Both the position numbers and the translations under genes were made by a program. From Desulfatirhabdium sp964549995 (GTDB lineage Bacteria; Desulfobacterota; Desulfobacteria; Desulfobacterales; Desulfatirhabdiaceae): a stretch of DNA of 11,967 nucleotides. The stretch lies in NCBI GenBank assembly GCA_964549995.1, contig CAZJXF010000104.1, positions 1 through 11,967 on the forward strand. Direction: 5' to 3'. Below the pieces are notes generated by a model, which saw only the letters and a program-made list of their open reading frames with translations, did not search any database and was not told the DNA's origin. Positions 1 to 6,434 of the stretch are shown piece by piece (the stretch's first letter is position 1; each line of letters starts with the position of its first letter).

Positions 1-10
1 CAACGACGAA

Positions 11-42
11 GGATGCAGCACGACACAGCATCCGGCCTTTTT
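11..42 (+). terminator. Hairpin at left edge, weak terminator of an upstream gene
   Basis: GGATGC (11-16) pairs with GCATCC (28-33) over an 11-nt loop, and GGCC plus five T residues follow (38-42). The stem is short and the T-run is not directly next to it, so this is a weak intrinsic terminator candidate for a gene that ends left of the window. The T-run also starts a motif (37-54) that resembles the ends of the repeat family seen at 8857-8877 and 11888-11932. Confidence 0.35.
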
Positions 43-90
43 GCGAAGTCGTCATAGTTGACATGATCCCTGTTTCATCTGGAGGCAAAT

Positions 91-738
91 ATGGCAGTTC
101 TTCAAATGGCGGAGCTGATCGAAAACGGTCTGGAACGGGCGGTAGAGCTGATGGCTCTTGCGGCGCACAACAGTTTTCGTTTCGGCAACCGCAACACCAT
201 TCGAATGATCGCTGTGGGTAAGGAAGAACTCGAGCAGATCGCCGAATTCTGTTTTTCTCTGGGGGACATGTCCCCGCTGGCGGCCCGAGACGGCAGGCAT
301 GTGCTTCAATTGATTAAGGAACCCTGCAGCCTGCTGCTGATCGGTGACAAGCGCAAATCCGATTTCGGCTTCAATTGCGGAGCCTGTGGGTACCGGACAT
401 GCGCCGAAATGAACGCCGCCGAGGAAGTCGAGTCGCTGACGGCCCGGGGCCCCAGTTGTCAATTCAAAAACCTGAACCTGAACATTGCTGCCAATGCCGC
501 AGCAGCCATGGCTCATCGGCTGGGGCTCCACTGCCGGGTGTTCAGCACGCTGGCTTTCGGTGCCCTCGCCCTGAAACTCATCGAAGATGTCGATCTGTGT
601 ATCAGCGTCTCCGTGAGCGCAGCAAAGGCCAATCCTTATTTCGACCGGCACATGTTCTGGACAAAGGAACACTGGGACGAGATTTTCAACAAAGAATTCC
701 CGACCTACAACCGCGGCTTCATCGGGGCGGTGGAGTAA
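91..738 (+). CDS. DUF2148 ferredoxin-domain protein
   Basis: A 215-residue soluble protein resembling the DUF2148 family (conserved proteins with a ferredoxin-like domain), whose biochemical role is not established. The centre carries a cysteine pattern typical of a 4Fe-4S site: C96, C99 and C104 in NCGACGYRTC, plus C123 in a GPSC segment. The flanks are alpha/beta-like, with an Ala-rich helix at 132-142. No signal peptide or membrane segment is visible, so it is probably a cytoplasmic redox or cluster-binding protein. The ATG at 91 is preceded by GGAGG (81-85) with a 5-nt spacer, a strong start. It lies 126 bp before the acyl-CoA ligase on the same strand. A role as redox partner of the acyl-CoA dehydrogenase is only a guess from position. 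Family recognition is from memory of the motif and length. Confidence 0.85.
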   Translation: MAVLQMAELIENGLERAVELMALAAHNSFRFGNRNTIRMIAVGKEELEQIAEFCFSLGDMSPLAARDGRHVLQLIKEPCSLLLIGDKRKSDFGFNCGACGYRTCAEMNAAEEVESLTARGPSCQFKNLNLNIAANAAAAMAHRLGLHCRVFSTLAFGALALKLIEDVDLCISVSVSAAKANPYFDRHMFWTKEHWDEIFNKEFPTYNRGFIGAVE

Positions 739-744
739 CCGCTC

Positions 745-782
745 AGGGAAAGGGAAGAAGGAAACGGGTAGGAAGGGAAAGG
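745..782 (+). repeat. Purine-rich tract between DUF2148 gene and ligase gene
   Basis: 36 of 38 bases are purines (exceptions at 765 and 769). The tract is built from variants of GGGAAAG, GGAAGAA and GGAAACG with a loose 7-base period. It starts just after the stop of the DUF2148 gene, and no gene or terminator was recognised in this 126-bp gap. It may be a decayed short tandem repeat. Confidence 0.5.
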
Positions 783-864
783 CGGAAGTGCGGTCTGATG
801 CCTCCACTTATCGATTCGCGCGGTCCCATCACGTATCCCGATTTTCGAAATGGAGTACACCATC

Positions 865-2463
865 ATGTCGAATAAAGCCCATCTGAATCCGGCGATCGTG
901 TCCCATTTGATCGAGCTCAAGGCGGATGAATCGCCGTACAAACCGATCATGACCTTCGAGGCCGGAGACCTTCCGGCCGAGGTTCTCACCTATCGGCATC
1001 TGTACGAAAACTCGAACAAGTTGGCGCGGATGCTGCTGCAGAACGGGATCGGCAAGGGGGATGTTTTTGGTGTGTTCATGCGGAACCATCCGGAATTCGC
1101 CTATTCGCTGCTGGCAGGTCCCGTGATCGGCGCCGTTCTCGTGCCCATCGATCCTCGGAGCAGCGGTGATCGGCTGATTTATCTGCTTCGGCACAGCAAG
1201 GCCAAGCTCGTGATCCTGACCTCGGACAAGCTCGATGCCGTTCGGGCCATTCGGGACGCCGTTCCGGACATTCGGTTCGTCGTCTCCTACAGAAAAGGGT
1301 ATCCGGCGGAGATCGATCCTGCCTTTCCCACCTTGAACGAAGTGCTGGAGGCCGATTCCTGGCAGCGCGTCGATCAGCAGATCATGGATGTCCGACATCC
1401 CATGCAGGTCATTTATACCTCGGGGACGACCGGGGATCCCAAGGGGGTAATGATCCGAAACAACCGGATCGGGTTGTTCAACCTCGTCACCAAACTGGTT
1501 TGGAAATACCGAAGCGACGACATCCTGTACACCGGTCTTTCGCTCAGTCACGGCAACGCCCAGGCTGTCACCTTTTTCCCGTCCATCATGGCCGGGATCC
1601 GATCCGTTTTCAGTCCGGGGTTCACCAAAAGCCGGATTTGGGACATTTGCAGAACCTACGGCTGTACGAGCTTCTCGCTTCTGGGCGGAATGATGGCCGG
1701 CATTTTCAACGAACCGCCCAAACCCAACGATGCCGACAATCCCGTGAAGGTGGTCATTTCTGCAGGCACACCGCCAGCCATCTGGGAAGACTTCGAAAAA
1801 CGCTTCAACGTCAAGATTCTCGAATGGTACGGGGCCGTTGAAGGCGGATTCGCCTACAAGCCGCCGGGAGTCGGCCCCATCGGTTCCTTCGGGAAACCGC
1901 TACCCGGAATGATGGAGTTTAAGGTCGTGGATGAAAACGACCGGGAAGTTCCTCCAGGAACGGTCGGCGAGCTCATCGTCCGGATGACCAAGGGAGAAAC
2001 CCGAGTCGATTATCTCGACAATGCAGCGGCCTCGGAAGAAAAGACCCGTGGTGGATGGCTTCGCACCGGAGACATGGTGCATCGGGACAAGGACGGGTGG
2101 TATTTCTTCCATCACCGGAAAGGAAGCGAGCTTCGTCGTGCAGGCGACTTCATCCAACCGGATCAGATCGAGCGGGTGATCGGAGAGCATCCGGATGTGA
2201 GCGAGGTATGCGTGTACGGGATTCCCGCCCAATCCGGGGCTCCCGGAGAAAGCGACATCGTTGCGGCTGTCGTTCCTTTCGAGGGGCGCAGCATCGATCC
2301 TGCGGCGGTGTTCGCCTGGTGTGCCGAACGCCTGTCTCCCAATTTCGTGCCTTCCTGGCTGCAGGTCGTGGACGCTATCCCGAAGACCATCTCGGAAAAA
2401 GCCCTCGATCGGGTGCTTCGGGAGGCGTTTCGGGTGGATGGGGCGAATGTGTTTAAAAGATAG
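865..2463 (+). CDS. AMP-forming acyl-CoA ligase (CaiC/FadD-like)
   Basis: A member of the adenylate-forming (ANL) superfamily, which activates a carboxylic acid with ATP and CoA to an acyl-CoA via an acyl-AMP. Visible motifs in the 532-residue form are: the phosphate loop YTSGTTGDPKGVM at 184-196, the YGAVEG motif at 322-327, WLRTGD at 398-403, the hinge region around R418-K419, and a C-terminal lysine K512 in PKTISEKALDR. The length fits a single-domain ligase. The general look is closest to crotonobetaine/carnitine-type and medium-chain ligases, but the substrate cannot be read from the sequence. The hinge is slightly unusual: the usual Asp-Arg reads HHRK, and the usual GGE reads AGD. ATG 865 is preferred because GGAG (852-855) lies 9 nt upstream. 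An in-frame ATG at 850 would add five residues but has no clear ribosome site. Neighbours suggest it feeds the dehydrogenase, thiolase and short-chain dehydrogenase downstream. Confidence 0.93.
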   Translation: MSNKAHLNPAIVSHLIELKADESPYKPIMTFEAGDLPAEVLTYRHLYENSNKLARMLLQNGIGKGDVFGVFMRNHPEFAYSLLAGPVIGAVLVPIDPRSSGDRLIYLLRHSKAKLVILTSDKLDAVRAIRDAVPDIRFVVSYRKGYPAEIDPAFPTLNEVLEADSWQRVDQQIMDVRHPMQVIYTSGTTGDPKGVMIRNNRIGLFNLVTKLVWKYRSDDILYTGLSLSHGNAQAVTFFPSIMAGIRSVFSPGFTKSRIWDICRTYGCTSFSLLGGMMAGIFNEPPKPNDADNPVKVVISAGTPPAIWEDFEKRFNVKILEWYGAVEGGFAYKPPGVGPIGSFGKPLPGMMEFKVVDENDREVPPGTVGELIVRMTKGETRVDYLDNAAASEEKTRGGWLRTGDMVHRDKDGWYFFHHRKGSELRRAGDFIQPDQIERVIGEHPDVSEVCVYGIPAQSGAPGESDIVAAVVPFEGRSIDPAAVFAWCAERLSPNFVPSWLQVVDAIPKTISEKALDRVLREAFRVDGANVFKR

Positions 2464-2489
2464 TGGGCAGTGGGCAGTCGGCATTGGGT
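2462..2489 (+). repeat. Degenerate 7-bp tandem repeat (AGTGGGC)n
   Basis: Directly at the stop of the ligase gene are four heptamers in a row: AGTGGGC, AGTGGGC, AGTCGGC and ATTGGGT. The first overlaps the TAG stop codon. Such short heptameric repeats occur in intergenic DNA of several bacterial groups. The rest of the 152-bp gap holds a small hairpin (CCCGC 2541-2545 with GCGGG 2549-2553, no T-run) and the ribosome site of the next gene. An open frame runs through the gap into the dehydrogenase, but its N-terminal part is translated repeat. Confidence 0.65.
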
Positions 2490-2615
2490 GGTGGTTTGTG
2501 GGCTGGATGCAAGCTCAGGCGTGCCGACCCGTTCCTGTTTCCCGCAAGGCGGGGAGAATGGCGCCGATCGGTCATCAAAGATGGTGTTTACGATACACGG
2601 AGGGGATATCTTCTT

Positions 2616-3836
2616 ATGTATACCGAACTGCATTTGTCGTTGACGGATGAACAGATCGCCATCCGGGAAGAAACGCATCGTTTTGCTCGGGATGTGCTTC
2701 GGCCGGCAAGCATCGAGCTCGACAAGCTCGCAAATCCCGAAGATGTCATTCAGAGCCCCCTGTTCTGGAACGTCATGAAAAAGGGATACGAGCTGGCCTA
2801 TCACACCATTTTCATCCCCGATTCCTGGGGTGGGCTTGGGTTGGATCCGCTCGAGGTGCACATTGTTCTGGAGGAATTGGGATGGGGGAGTGCGGATTTC
2901 GCCATCGGTCTGGGAGTGTCGTGTTTCCCGGCCTTCTTTGCATCGATGGTACCTACCGATCGGCTGGCCGAAGAGATCATCACCCCGTTCTGCAGTGATA
3001 CCGAAGCTCGTATGATCGGGTGTTGGGCGATTACCGAGCCCGATCACGGAACGGATACGCTTTGCCCCAACACCCCGGCCTTTCGGGATCCGGCCATCAG
3101 CGGTCAGGTGACCGCCCGAAAAGAGGGCTCCGAATGGGTGATCACTGGACAGAAATCGGCCTGGGTTTCCAATGGAACGATCGCCACCCATGCCCTCGTG
3201 TACCTGACCATCGATCCGTCGATGGGGATGGCGGGCGGCGGCATTGGTATCGTTCCGCTCGACCTGCCGGGCGTTCGAAAAGGCCGACCGCTCGACAAAC
3301 TGGGGCAGCGGGCGCTCAATCAGGGGGAAATCTTTTTCGATGGGGTTCGTATTCCCGAAGAATACATGCTGGTGGAGCCCGACAGCTACGAGGCCATGCT
3401 CGACGTGACCCTGGCAACAGCCAATGCCGGAATGGCGGCAACCTTTACAGGGGTCGCCCGTGCAGCGTACGAGGCCGCGCTCGACTACGCCAAGAACCAT
3501 CGGGTGCAGGGCGGAAAATATCTTTTCGAGCACCAGATGATCAAACATCGCCTTTTTGAGATGTTCATGAAGATCGAGGCGGCCCGAGCCTTGTCCAGAG
3601 CGGCAATGATCTACAATTTCAACAACACCCCGCCGCTTACCCAGTATTCCATTGCAGCCAAGGTCTTCTGCACGAATACGGCCTTCGAAGTGGCCCATGC
3701 CGCCGTACAGATGTTCGGGGGGCTTGGGGTCAGCAAGGAATATCCGGTGGAAAAGTTTTTCCGGGATGCCCGTGCCGCCCTGATCGAAGACGGCGCAAAC
3801 GATTCACTGATGATTACTGCGGCCTATAACCTCTAA
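2616..3836 (+). CDS. Acyl-CoA dehydrogenase
   Basis: An FAD-dependent acyl-CoA dehydrogenase of 406 residues, the usual length. It introduces an alpha,beta double bond into an acyl-CoA and passes electrons to electron-transfer flavoprotein. The N-terminal helical domain starts with LSLTDEQIAIREE. The middle beta domain has CWAITEPDHGTDT (136-148) and WVITGQKSAWVSNG (174-187). The C-terminal helical domain has QMFGGLGVSKEYPVEKFFRD (365-384). The catalytic base is E391 (codon 3786-3788) in IEDGAND, the place of the Glu of the common YEGT motif. The frame is open from 2463, but ATG 2616 is the better start: GGAGGGGA (2599-2606) lies 9 nt upstream, and the protein then begins where family members begin. 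The CWAITEP form and the lack of an Arg in the YAKNHRVQGGKY segment set it slightly apart from classical short-chain enzymes, so its chain-length preference is unknown. Confidence 0.95.
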   Translation: MYTELHLSLTDEQIAIREETHRFARDVLRPASIELDKLANPEDVIQSPLFWNVMKKGYELAYHTIFIPDSWGGLGLDPLEVHIVLEELGWGSADFAIGLGVSCFPAFFASMVPTDRLAEEIITPFCSDTEARMIGCWAITEPDHGTDTLCPNTPAFRDPAISGQVTARKEGSEWVITGQKSAWVSNGTIATHALVYLTIDPSMGMAGGGIGIVPLDLPGVRKGRPLDKLGQRALNQGEIFFDGVRIPEEYMLVEPDSYEAMLDVTLATANAGMAATFTGVARAAYEAALDYAKNHRVQGGKYLFEHQMIKHRLFEMFMKIEAARALSRAAMIYNFNNTPPLTQYSIAAKVFCTNTAFEVAHAAVQMFGGLGVSKEYPVEKFFRDARAALIEDGANDSLMITAAYNL

Positions 3837-3911
3837 AGGATTCGTCTGATCTGATTGATCTGACCCATCAATAATCAATAAAGGATGACTTCCTTTTTGA
3901 AAGGATCCACC

Positions 3912-5153
3912 ATGAGCCAGGACGTTTACATCATCGGTTTGGGAATGATCCGCTTCAACAAGTATCCGGATCGGGACGTGCGCGACATGGCCCACGAGGT
4001 GACCCGGATAGCCCTCGCCGATGCCGGTCTCGATGCGGATGCACTCGAGGCCGCCTTCTTTTCCAATACCTTTTGGGGGATGTTCTCCAACCAGCATTCC
4101 ATCCGGGGGCAGGTGATTCTTCGATCGATGGGTATCCAGAAGATTCCGGTCACCAATGTGGAGAACGCCTGTGCCGGTGGCTCAACGGCGCTGCATCTGG
4201 CCTGGATGACGGTGAAGGCCGGCATGGCCGATGTGGTGCTGGCCCTGGGGGCCGAAAAAATCTCGAATCCCAACAAGATGCTGTCTCTGGGAGCCTATGC
4301 GTCCTGCATGGATGTGGGCAATTTTCAGAAGCATCTCGAGATGATGCAGGAAATCTCCAAATCCTTCACTGTGGACATTCCGCCGGATCAGGCGCCACCG
4401 GGCGACGGCAGAAGCATTTTCATGGATGCTTATGCCATGGGTGCCAAATGGCACATGAGCCGCTTCGGTACCACCCAGCGGCATCTTGCCGTCATTGCCT
4501 CCAAGAACCATTTCCATGCATCGCTCAATCCGCTGGCACAGTATCAGCAGCCGATGACGGTCGAGGAAGTGCTGGCCGACAAGCCGGTGGCCTATCCGCT
4601 TACCCGTTCCATGTGTTCACCGGTAGGTGACGGGGCTGCTGCGGCCATCGTGTGTTCGGATCGATTTCTCCGGAAGCGATCGTCCTCTCGAGCGCTGAGG
4701 ATCCGGGCATCCGTTCTGGGATCGGGATCGGATCGGAACCTCGACGGCGAAGATATCGGGGAGCGGCTCGCCCGTCAGGCTTACGAGATGGCGGGTGTCG
4801 GGCCGTCGGATATCAGTTGCGCCGAGCTGCACGATGCAACGGCATACGGCGAGCTGCATCAGACGGAAGCCATGGGATTCTGCCCGATCGGAGAAGGAGG
4901 ACCCTATGCCGAAACCTTCGCGACGAGGCTCGGCGGAAAGCAGCCGGTGAATACCAGCGGTGGGCTCGAGTGCCGCGGGCATCCCATCGGTGCCTCTGGG
5001 CTTGCCCAGATTTACGAGATCGGGCTGCAACTGCGCGGCGAGGCCGGAAGCCGCCAGGTGGAGGGTGCGCGGCTGGCGCTTGCCGAAAATGGCGGCGGGA
5101 ACATCGGCGTGGAAGAGGCGGCCATGTGCATCCATATCCTGGAGCGGGAATGA
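3912..5153 (+). CDS. Thiolase-superfamily enzyme, SCP2-thiolase type
   Basis: A 413-residue thiolase-like protein that would cleave a 3-oxoacyl-CoA with CoA, or run a related Claisen or aldol-type reaction. The nucleophilic cysteine is present as C87 in ENACAGGS, and the C-terminal histidine motif is CRGHPIGASG (354-363, H357). Classical thiolases have a second catalytic cysteine in a CxGGG segment near the end; here it reads AENGGGNIG (391-399), as in SCP2-type proteins. SCP2 thiolases usually offer another cysteine in an HDCF motif, but here it is HDAT (307-310). The acid-base residue is therefore not the standard one. ATG 3912 is chosen because AAAGGA (3900-3905) is well spaced; the in-frame ATG at 3885 directly abuts its AAAGG. 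No DUF35 Zn-finger partner, often found beside such proteins, is in the window. The next gene overlaps by 4 bases. Confidence 0.9.
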   Translation: MSQDVYIIGLGMIRFNKYPDRDVRDMAHEVTRIALADAGLDADALEAAFFSNTFWGMFSNQHSIRGQVILRSMGIQKIPVTNVENACAGGSTALHLAWMTVKAGMADVVLALGAEKISNPNKMLSLGAYASCMDVGNFQKHLEMMQEISKSFTVDIPPDQAPPGDGRSIFMDAYAMGAKWHMSRFGTTQRHLAVIASKNHFHASLNPLAQYQQPMTVEEVLADKPVAYPLTRSMCSPVGDGAAAAIVCSDRFLRKRSSSRALRIRASVLGSGSDRNLDGEDIGERLARQAYEMAGVGPSDISCAELHDATAYGELHQTEAMGFCPIGEGGPYAETFATRLGGKQPVNTSGGLECRGHPIGASGLAQIYEIGLQLRGEAGSRQVEGARLALAENGGGNIGVEEAAMCIHILERE

Positions 5154-5965
5154 CCCAGATGAAAACCTATTCCCTGCGGGGCAGAAACGCCGTTGTGACT
5201 GGCGCCTCCTCCGGAATCGGCTTGGAAATCGCTCGGCAGCTGGCTGGAAAGGGAGTACATCTCTTGCTGGGAGCCCACCCCGCCGAACGGGATATCCTGG
5301 ATCGGATCGTCGAGGAGTTTCAGCGGGCTTACGGCATCAGGGCTTGGGCGGTGACCTGCGATTTGGGGTGTGCGGACGGCCCGCAGTCCCTGTTCGAGGA
5401 GGCTTGCCGGCGGTTTTCCCAGATTGACATTCTCATCAACAATGCCGGCATCATGGCCTACGGCCGTTTCGATGAGATTCCCCTCGAGCGGATGGATGCC
5501 CTGTTACAGATCAATGCCCGGGCCTATCTCGTGTTGATGCGGCTGTTTTTGCCCCGAATGATCCGGCGGGGCGAAGGGCGGATCCTCAATGTGTCGTCGG
5601 TTGCCGCCTTCCAGCCGACGCCGATGCATGCGGCTTATGGTGCAGCCAAGGCCCTGGTGCAGAGCCTCAGCGAGGCAGTGGCCGAAGAGGTTCGGCATAC
5701 CGGGGTCGTCATCGGTACCCTCAACCCGCCGTATACAGCCACCCCGATGATCTGCGGGGGCGCATTTCCGGACCGACTTCCCTGGATCCGGATATGGGGG
5801 TTGTGGGATCCTGCCAAGGTCGCGCTTTCAGCTCTAAACGTTTTGGAAACCGGAAAATCGGTTCATATCCCCGGGGTTTTCCCCCGCCTCGTTCATACGC
5901 TGTTGCCAAGACTCCTGCCAAGACGCCTGTCTTGCCGCATCGGATACCGGATGCTCCAATCGTGA
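5150..5965 (+). CDS. Short-chain dehydrogenase/reductase (SDR)
   Basis: A 271-residue classical SDR with a Rossmann fold, probably an NAD(P)-dependent hydroxyacyl-CoA or alcohol dehydrogenase. Motifs are TGASSGIG at 17-24 (nucleotide binding), NNAG at 97-100, N122, the catalytic serine in NVSS (149-150), and YxxxK as Y163/K167. The basic, hydrophobic C-terminus (HTLLPRLLPRRL) is common in SDRs that lie at membranes. ATG 5150 overlaps the thiolase stop as ATGA, and GGAG (5141-5144) lies 5 nt upstream, so the two genes are translationally coupled. The frame is open far upstream inside the thiolase gene, which is only a shadow. Its likely task in this block is oxidation of a 3-hydroxyacyl-CoA to the 3-oxo form used by the thiolase, an inference from order only. 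Confidence 0.92.
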   Translation: MTQMKTYSLRGRNAVVTGASSGIGLEIARQLAGKGVHLLLGAHPAERDILDRIVEEFQRAYGIRAWAVTCDLGCADGPQSLFEEACRRFSQIDILINNAGIMAYGRFDEIPLERMDALLQINARAYLVLMRLFLPRMIRRGEGRILNVSSVAAFQPTPMHAAYGAAKALVQSLSEAVAEEVRHTGVVIGTLNPPYTATPMICGGAFPDRLPWIRIWGLWDPAKVALSALNVLETGKSVHIPGVFPRLVHTLLPRLLPRRLSCRIGYRMLQS

Positions 5966-6025
5966 CGACGCCATCCAGGATCCCAATGTCCTGCATTTCG
6001 ATGGATCTTGTCATATCCTTCCCCA

Positions 6026-6053
6026 TTGAGGCGTACGAATCGGTGCGCCTCAA
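6026..6053 (+). terminator. Stem-loop after the acyl-CoA block
   Basis: TTGAGGCGTAC (6026-6036) pairs with GTGCGCCTCAA (6043-6053) over a 6-nt loop, 11 pairs with one G-U. It lies 61 nt after the SDR stop. No T-run follows (CCCTCGTTTGTC), so it could be an RNA 3'-end stabiliser or an imperfect terminator rather than a clean intrinsic one. Confidence 0.45.
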
Positions 6054-6164
6054 CCCTCGTTTGTCACTTCCGCCGCCGCCCGATAATACGACGCCGACTG
6101 TGTCTTAGAAGCGGCTGATCGCTTTTTCGATTAAACATTCTGACGAATTCCTGTGCTCAGCATG

Positions 6165-6193
6165 TTGACACGTCTCATCTCTTTTGGTAAAGC
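6165..6193 (+). promoter_or_regulatory. Possible sigma70 promoter
   Basis: TTGACA (6165-6170) is a perfect -35 box. Exactly 17 nt later lies TAAAGC (6188-6193), a weak -10 box that is preceded by TGG (6185-6187), an extended -10 form. Transcription would start near 6200, ahead of the terminator at 6258-6301. Sequence match only. Confidence 0.35.
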
Positions 6194-6199
6194 TTTCTT

Positions 6200-6301
6200 C
6201 AACAGACGCCAAGAAGGCGTTGGCTGAACAGATCGCACTTGTTTGGAAAACGGCTTGAAGGCCGGATATGCAGGTAGTACGTGCATATCCGGCCTTTTTT
6301 T
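6200..6301 (+). ncRNA. Candidate small RNA or attenuated leader (about 100 nt)
   Basis: The stretch between the possible promoter and the strong terminator has no start codon with a ribosome site but folds. A small hairpin ACGCC-AAGAA-GGCGT lies at 6206-6220, with an alternative pairing of GCCAA (6208-6212) with TTGGC (6220-6224). The terminator hairpin follows. It may be an independent small RNA, or the 5' leader of the receptor gene that is ended early under some condition. No known RNA family was recognised. The exact 5' end is an estimate. Confidence 0.3.
6258..6301 (+). terminator. Strong intrinsic terminator
   Basis: AAGGCCGGATATGCA (6258-6272) pairs perfectly with TGCATATCCGGCCTT (6282-6296), 15 pairs over a 9-nt loop, and a T-run continues to 6301. 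This is the clearest intrinsic terminator of the window. It lies 293 nt after the SDR stop and 134 nt before the receptor start, so it either ends a long 3' tail, a small RNA, or a leader. Confidence 0.88.
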
Positions 6302-6434
6302 GTCGATGGCTTTGTGACATCCTTCCTTCCGTCGAATCGGGAATACGGCAGATCTTGCCTACCATCGGCCGGGCTGATGGTTTCGGTTTGCCGTGTTTCA
6401 CAAAAACAATCAACAGACCAGAGAGGAGAAGAAG

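Larger units (their letters stand above)
5966..6434. other. 469-bp gap without a convincing gene
   Basis: Between the short-chain dehydrogenase and the receptor gene no reading frame looks coding; the open frames here are out-of-frame extensions of neighbours. It holds a stem-loop (6026-6053), a possible promoter (6165-6193), a strong terminator (6258-6301), and the ribosome site of the receptor gene. I found no conserved box of the cobalamin riboswitch and no Fur-like inverted repeat. Confidence 0.6.

Noticed and set aside
58..63. TTGACA upstream of the DUF2148 gene as a promoter
   Set aside because: The -10 position would fall on the ribosome site at 81-85, leaving no room for a 5' end.
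829..1551. 240-codon minus-strand frame opposite the ligase start
   Set aside because: Shadow of a convincing + strand gene.
2463..2615. N-terminal extension of the acyl-CoA dehydrogenase to 2463
   Set aside because: The extra 51 residues are translated heptamer repeat and gap DNA; a strong ribosome site precedes ATG 2616.
2163..3698. 511-codon open frame on the minus strand across ligase and dehydrogenase genes
   Set aside because: It lies opposite two well-recognised genes, spans their gap, and shows no domain or signal; it is a product of the codon bias of the + strand.
5794..6108. Open frame overlapping the SDR end and the following gap
   Set aside because: Mostly an out-of-frame copy of the SDR C-terminus, with no ribosome site and a low-complexity tail.
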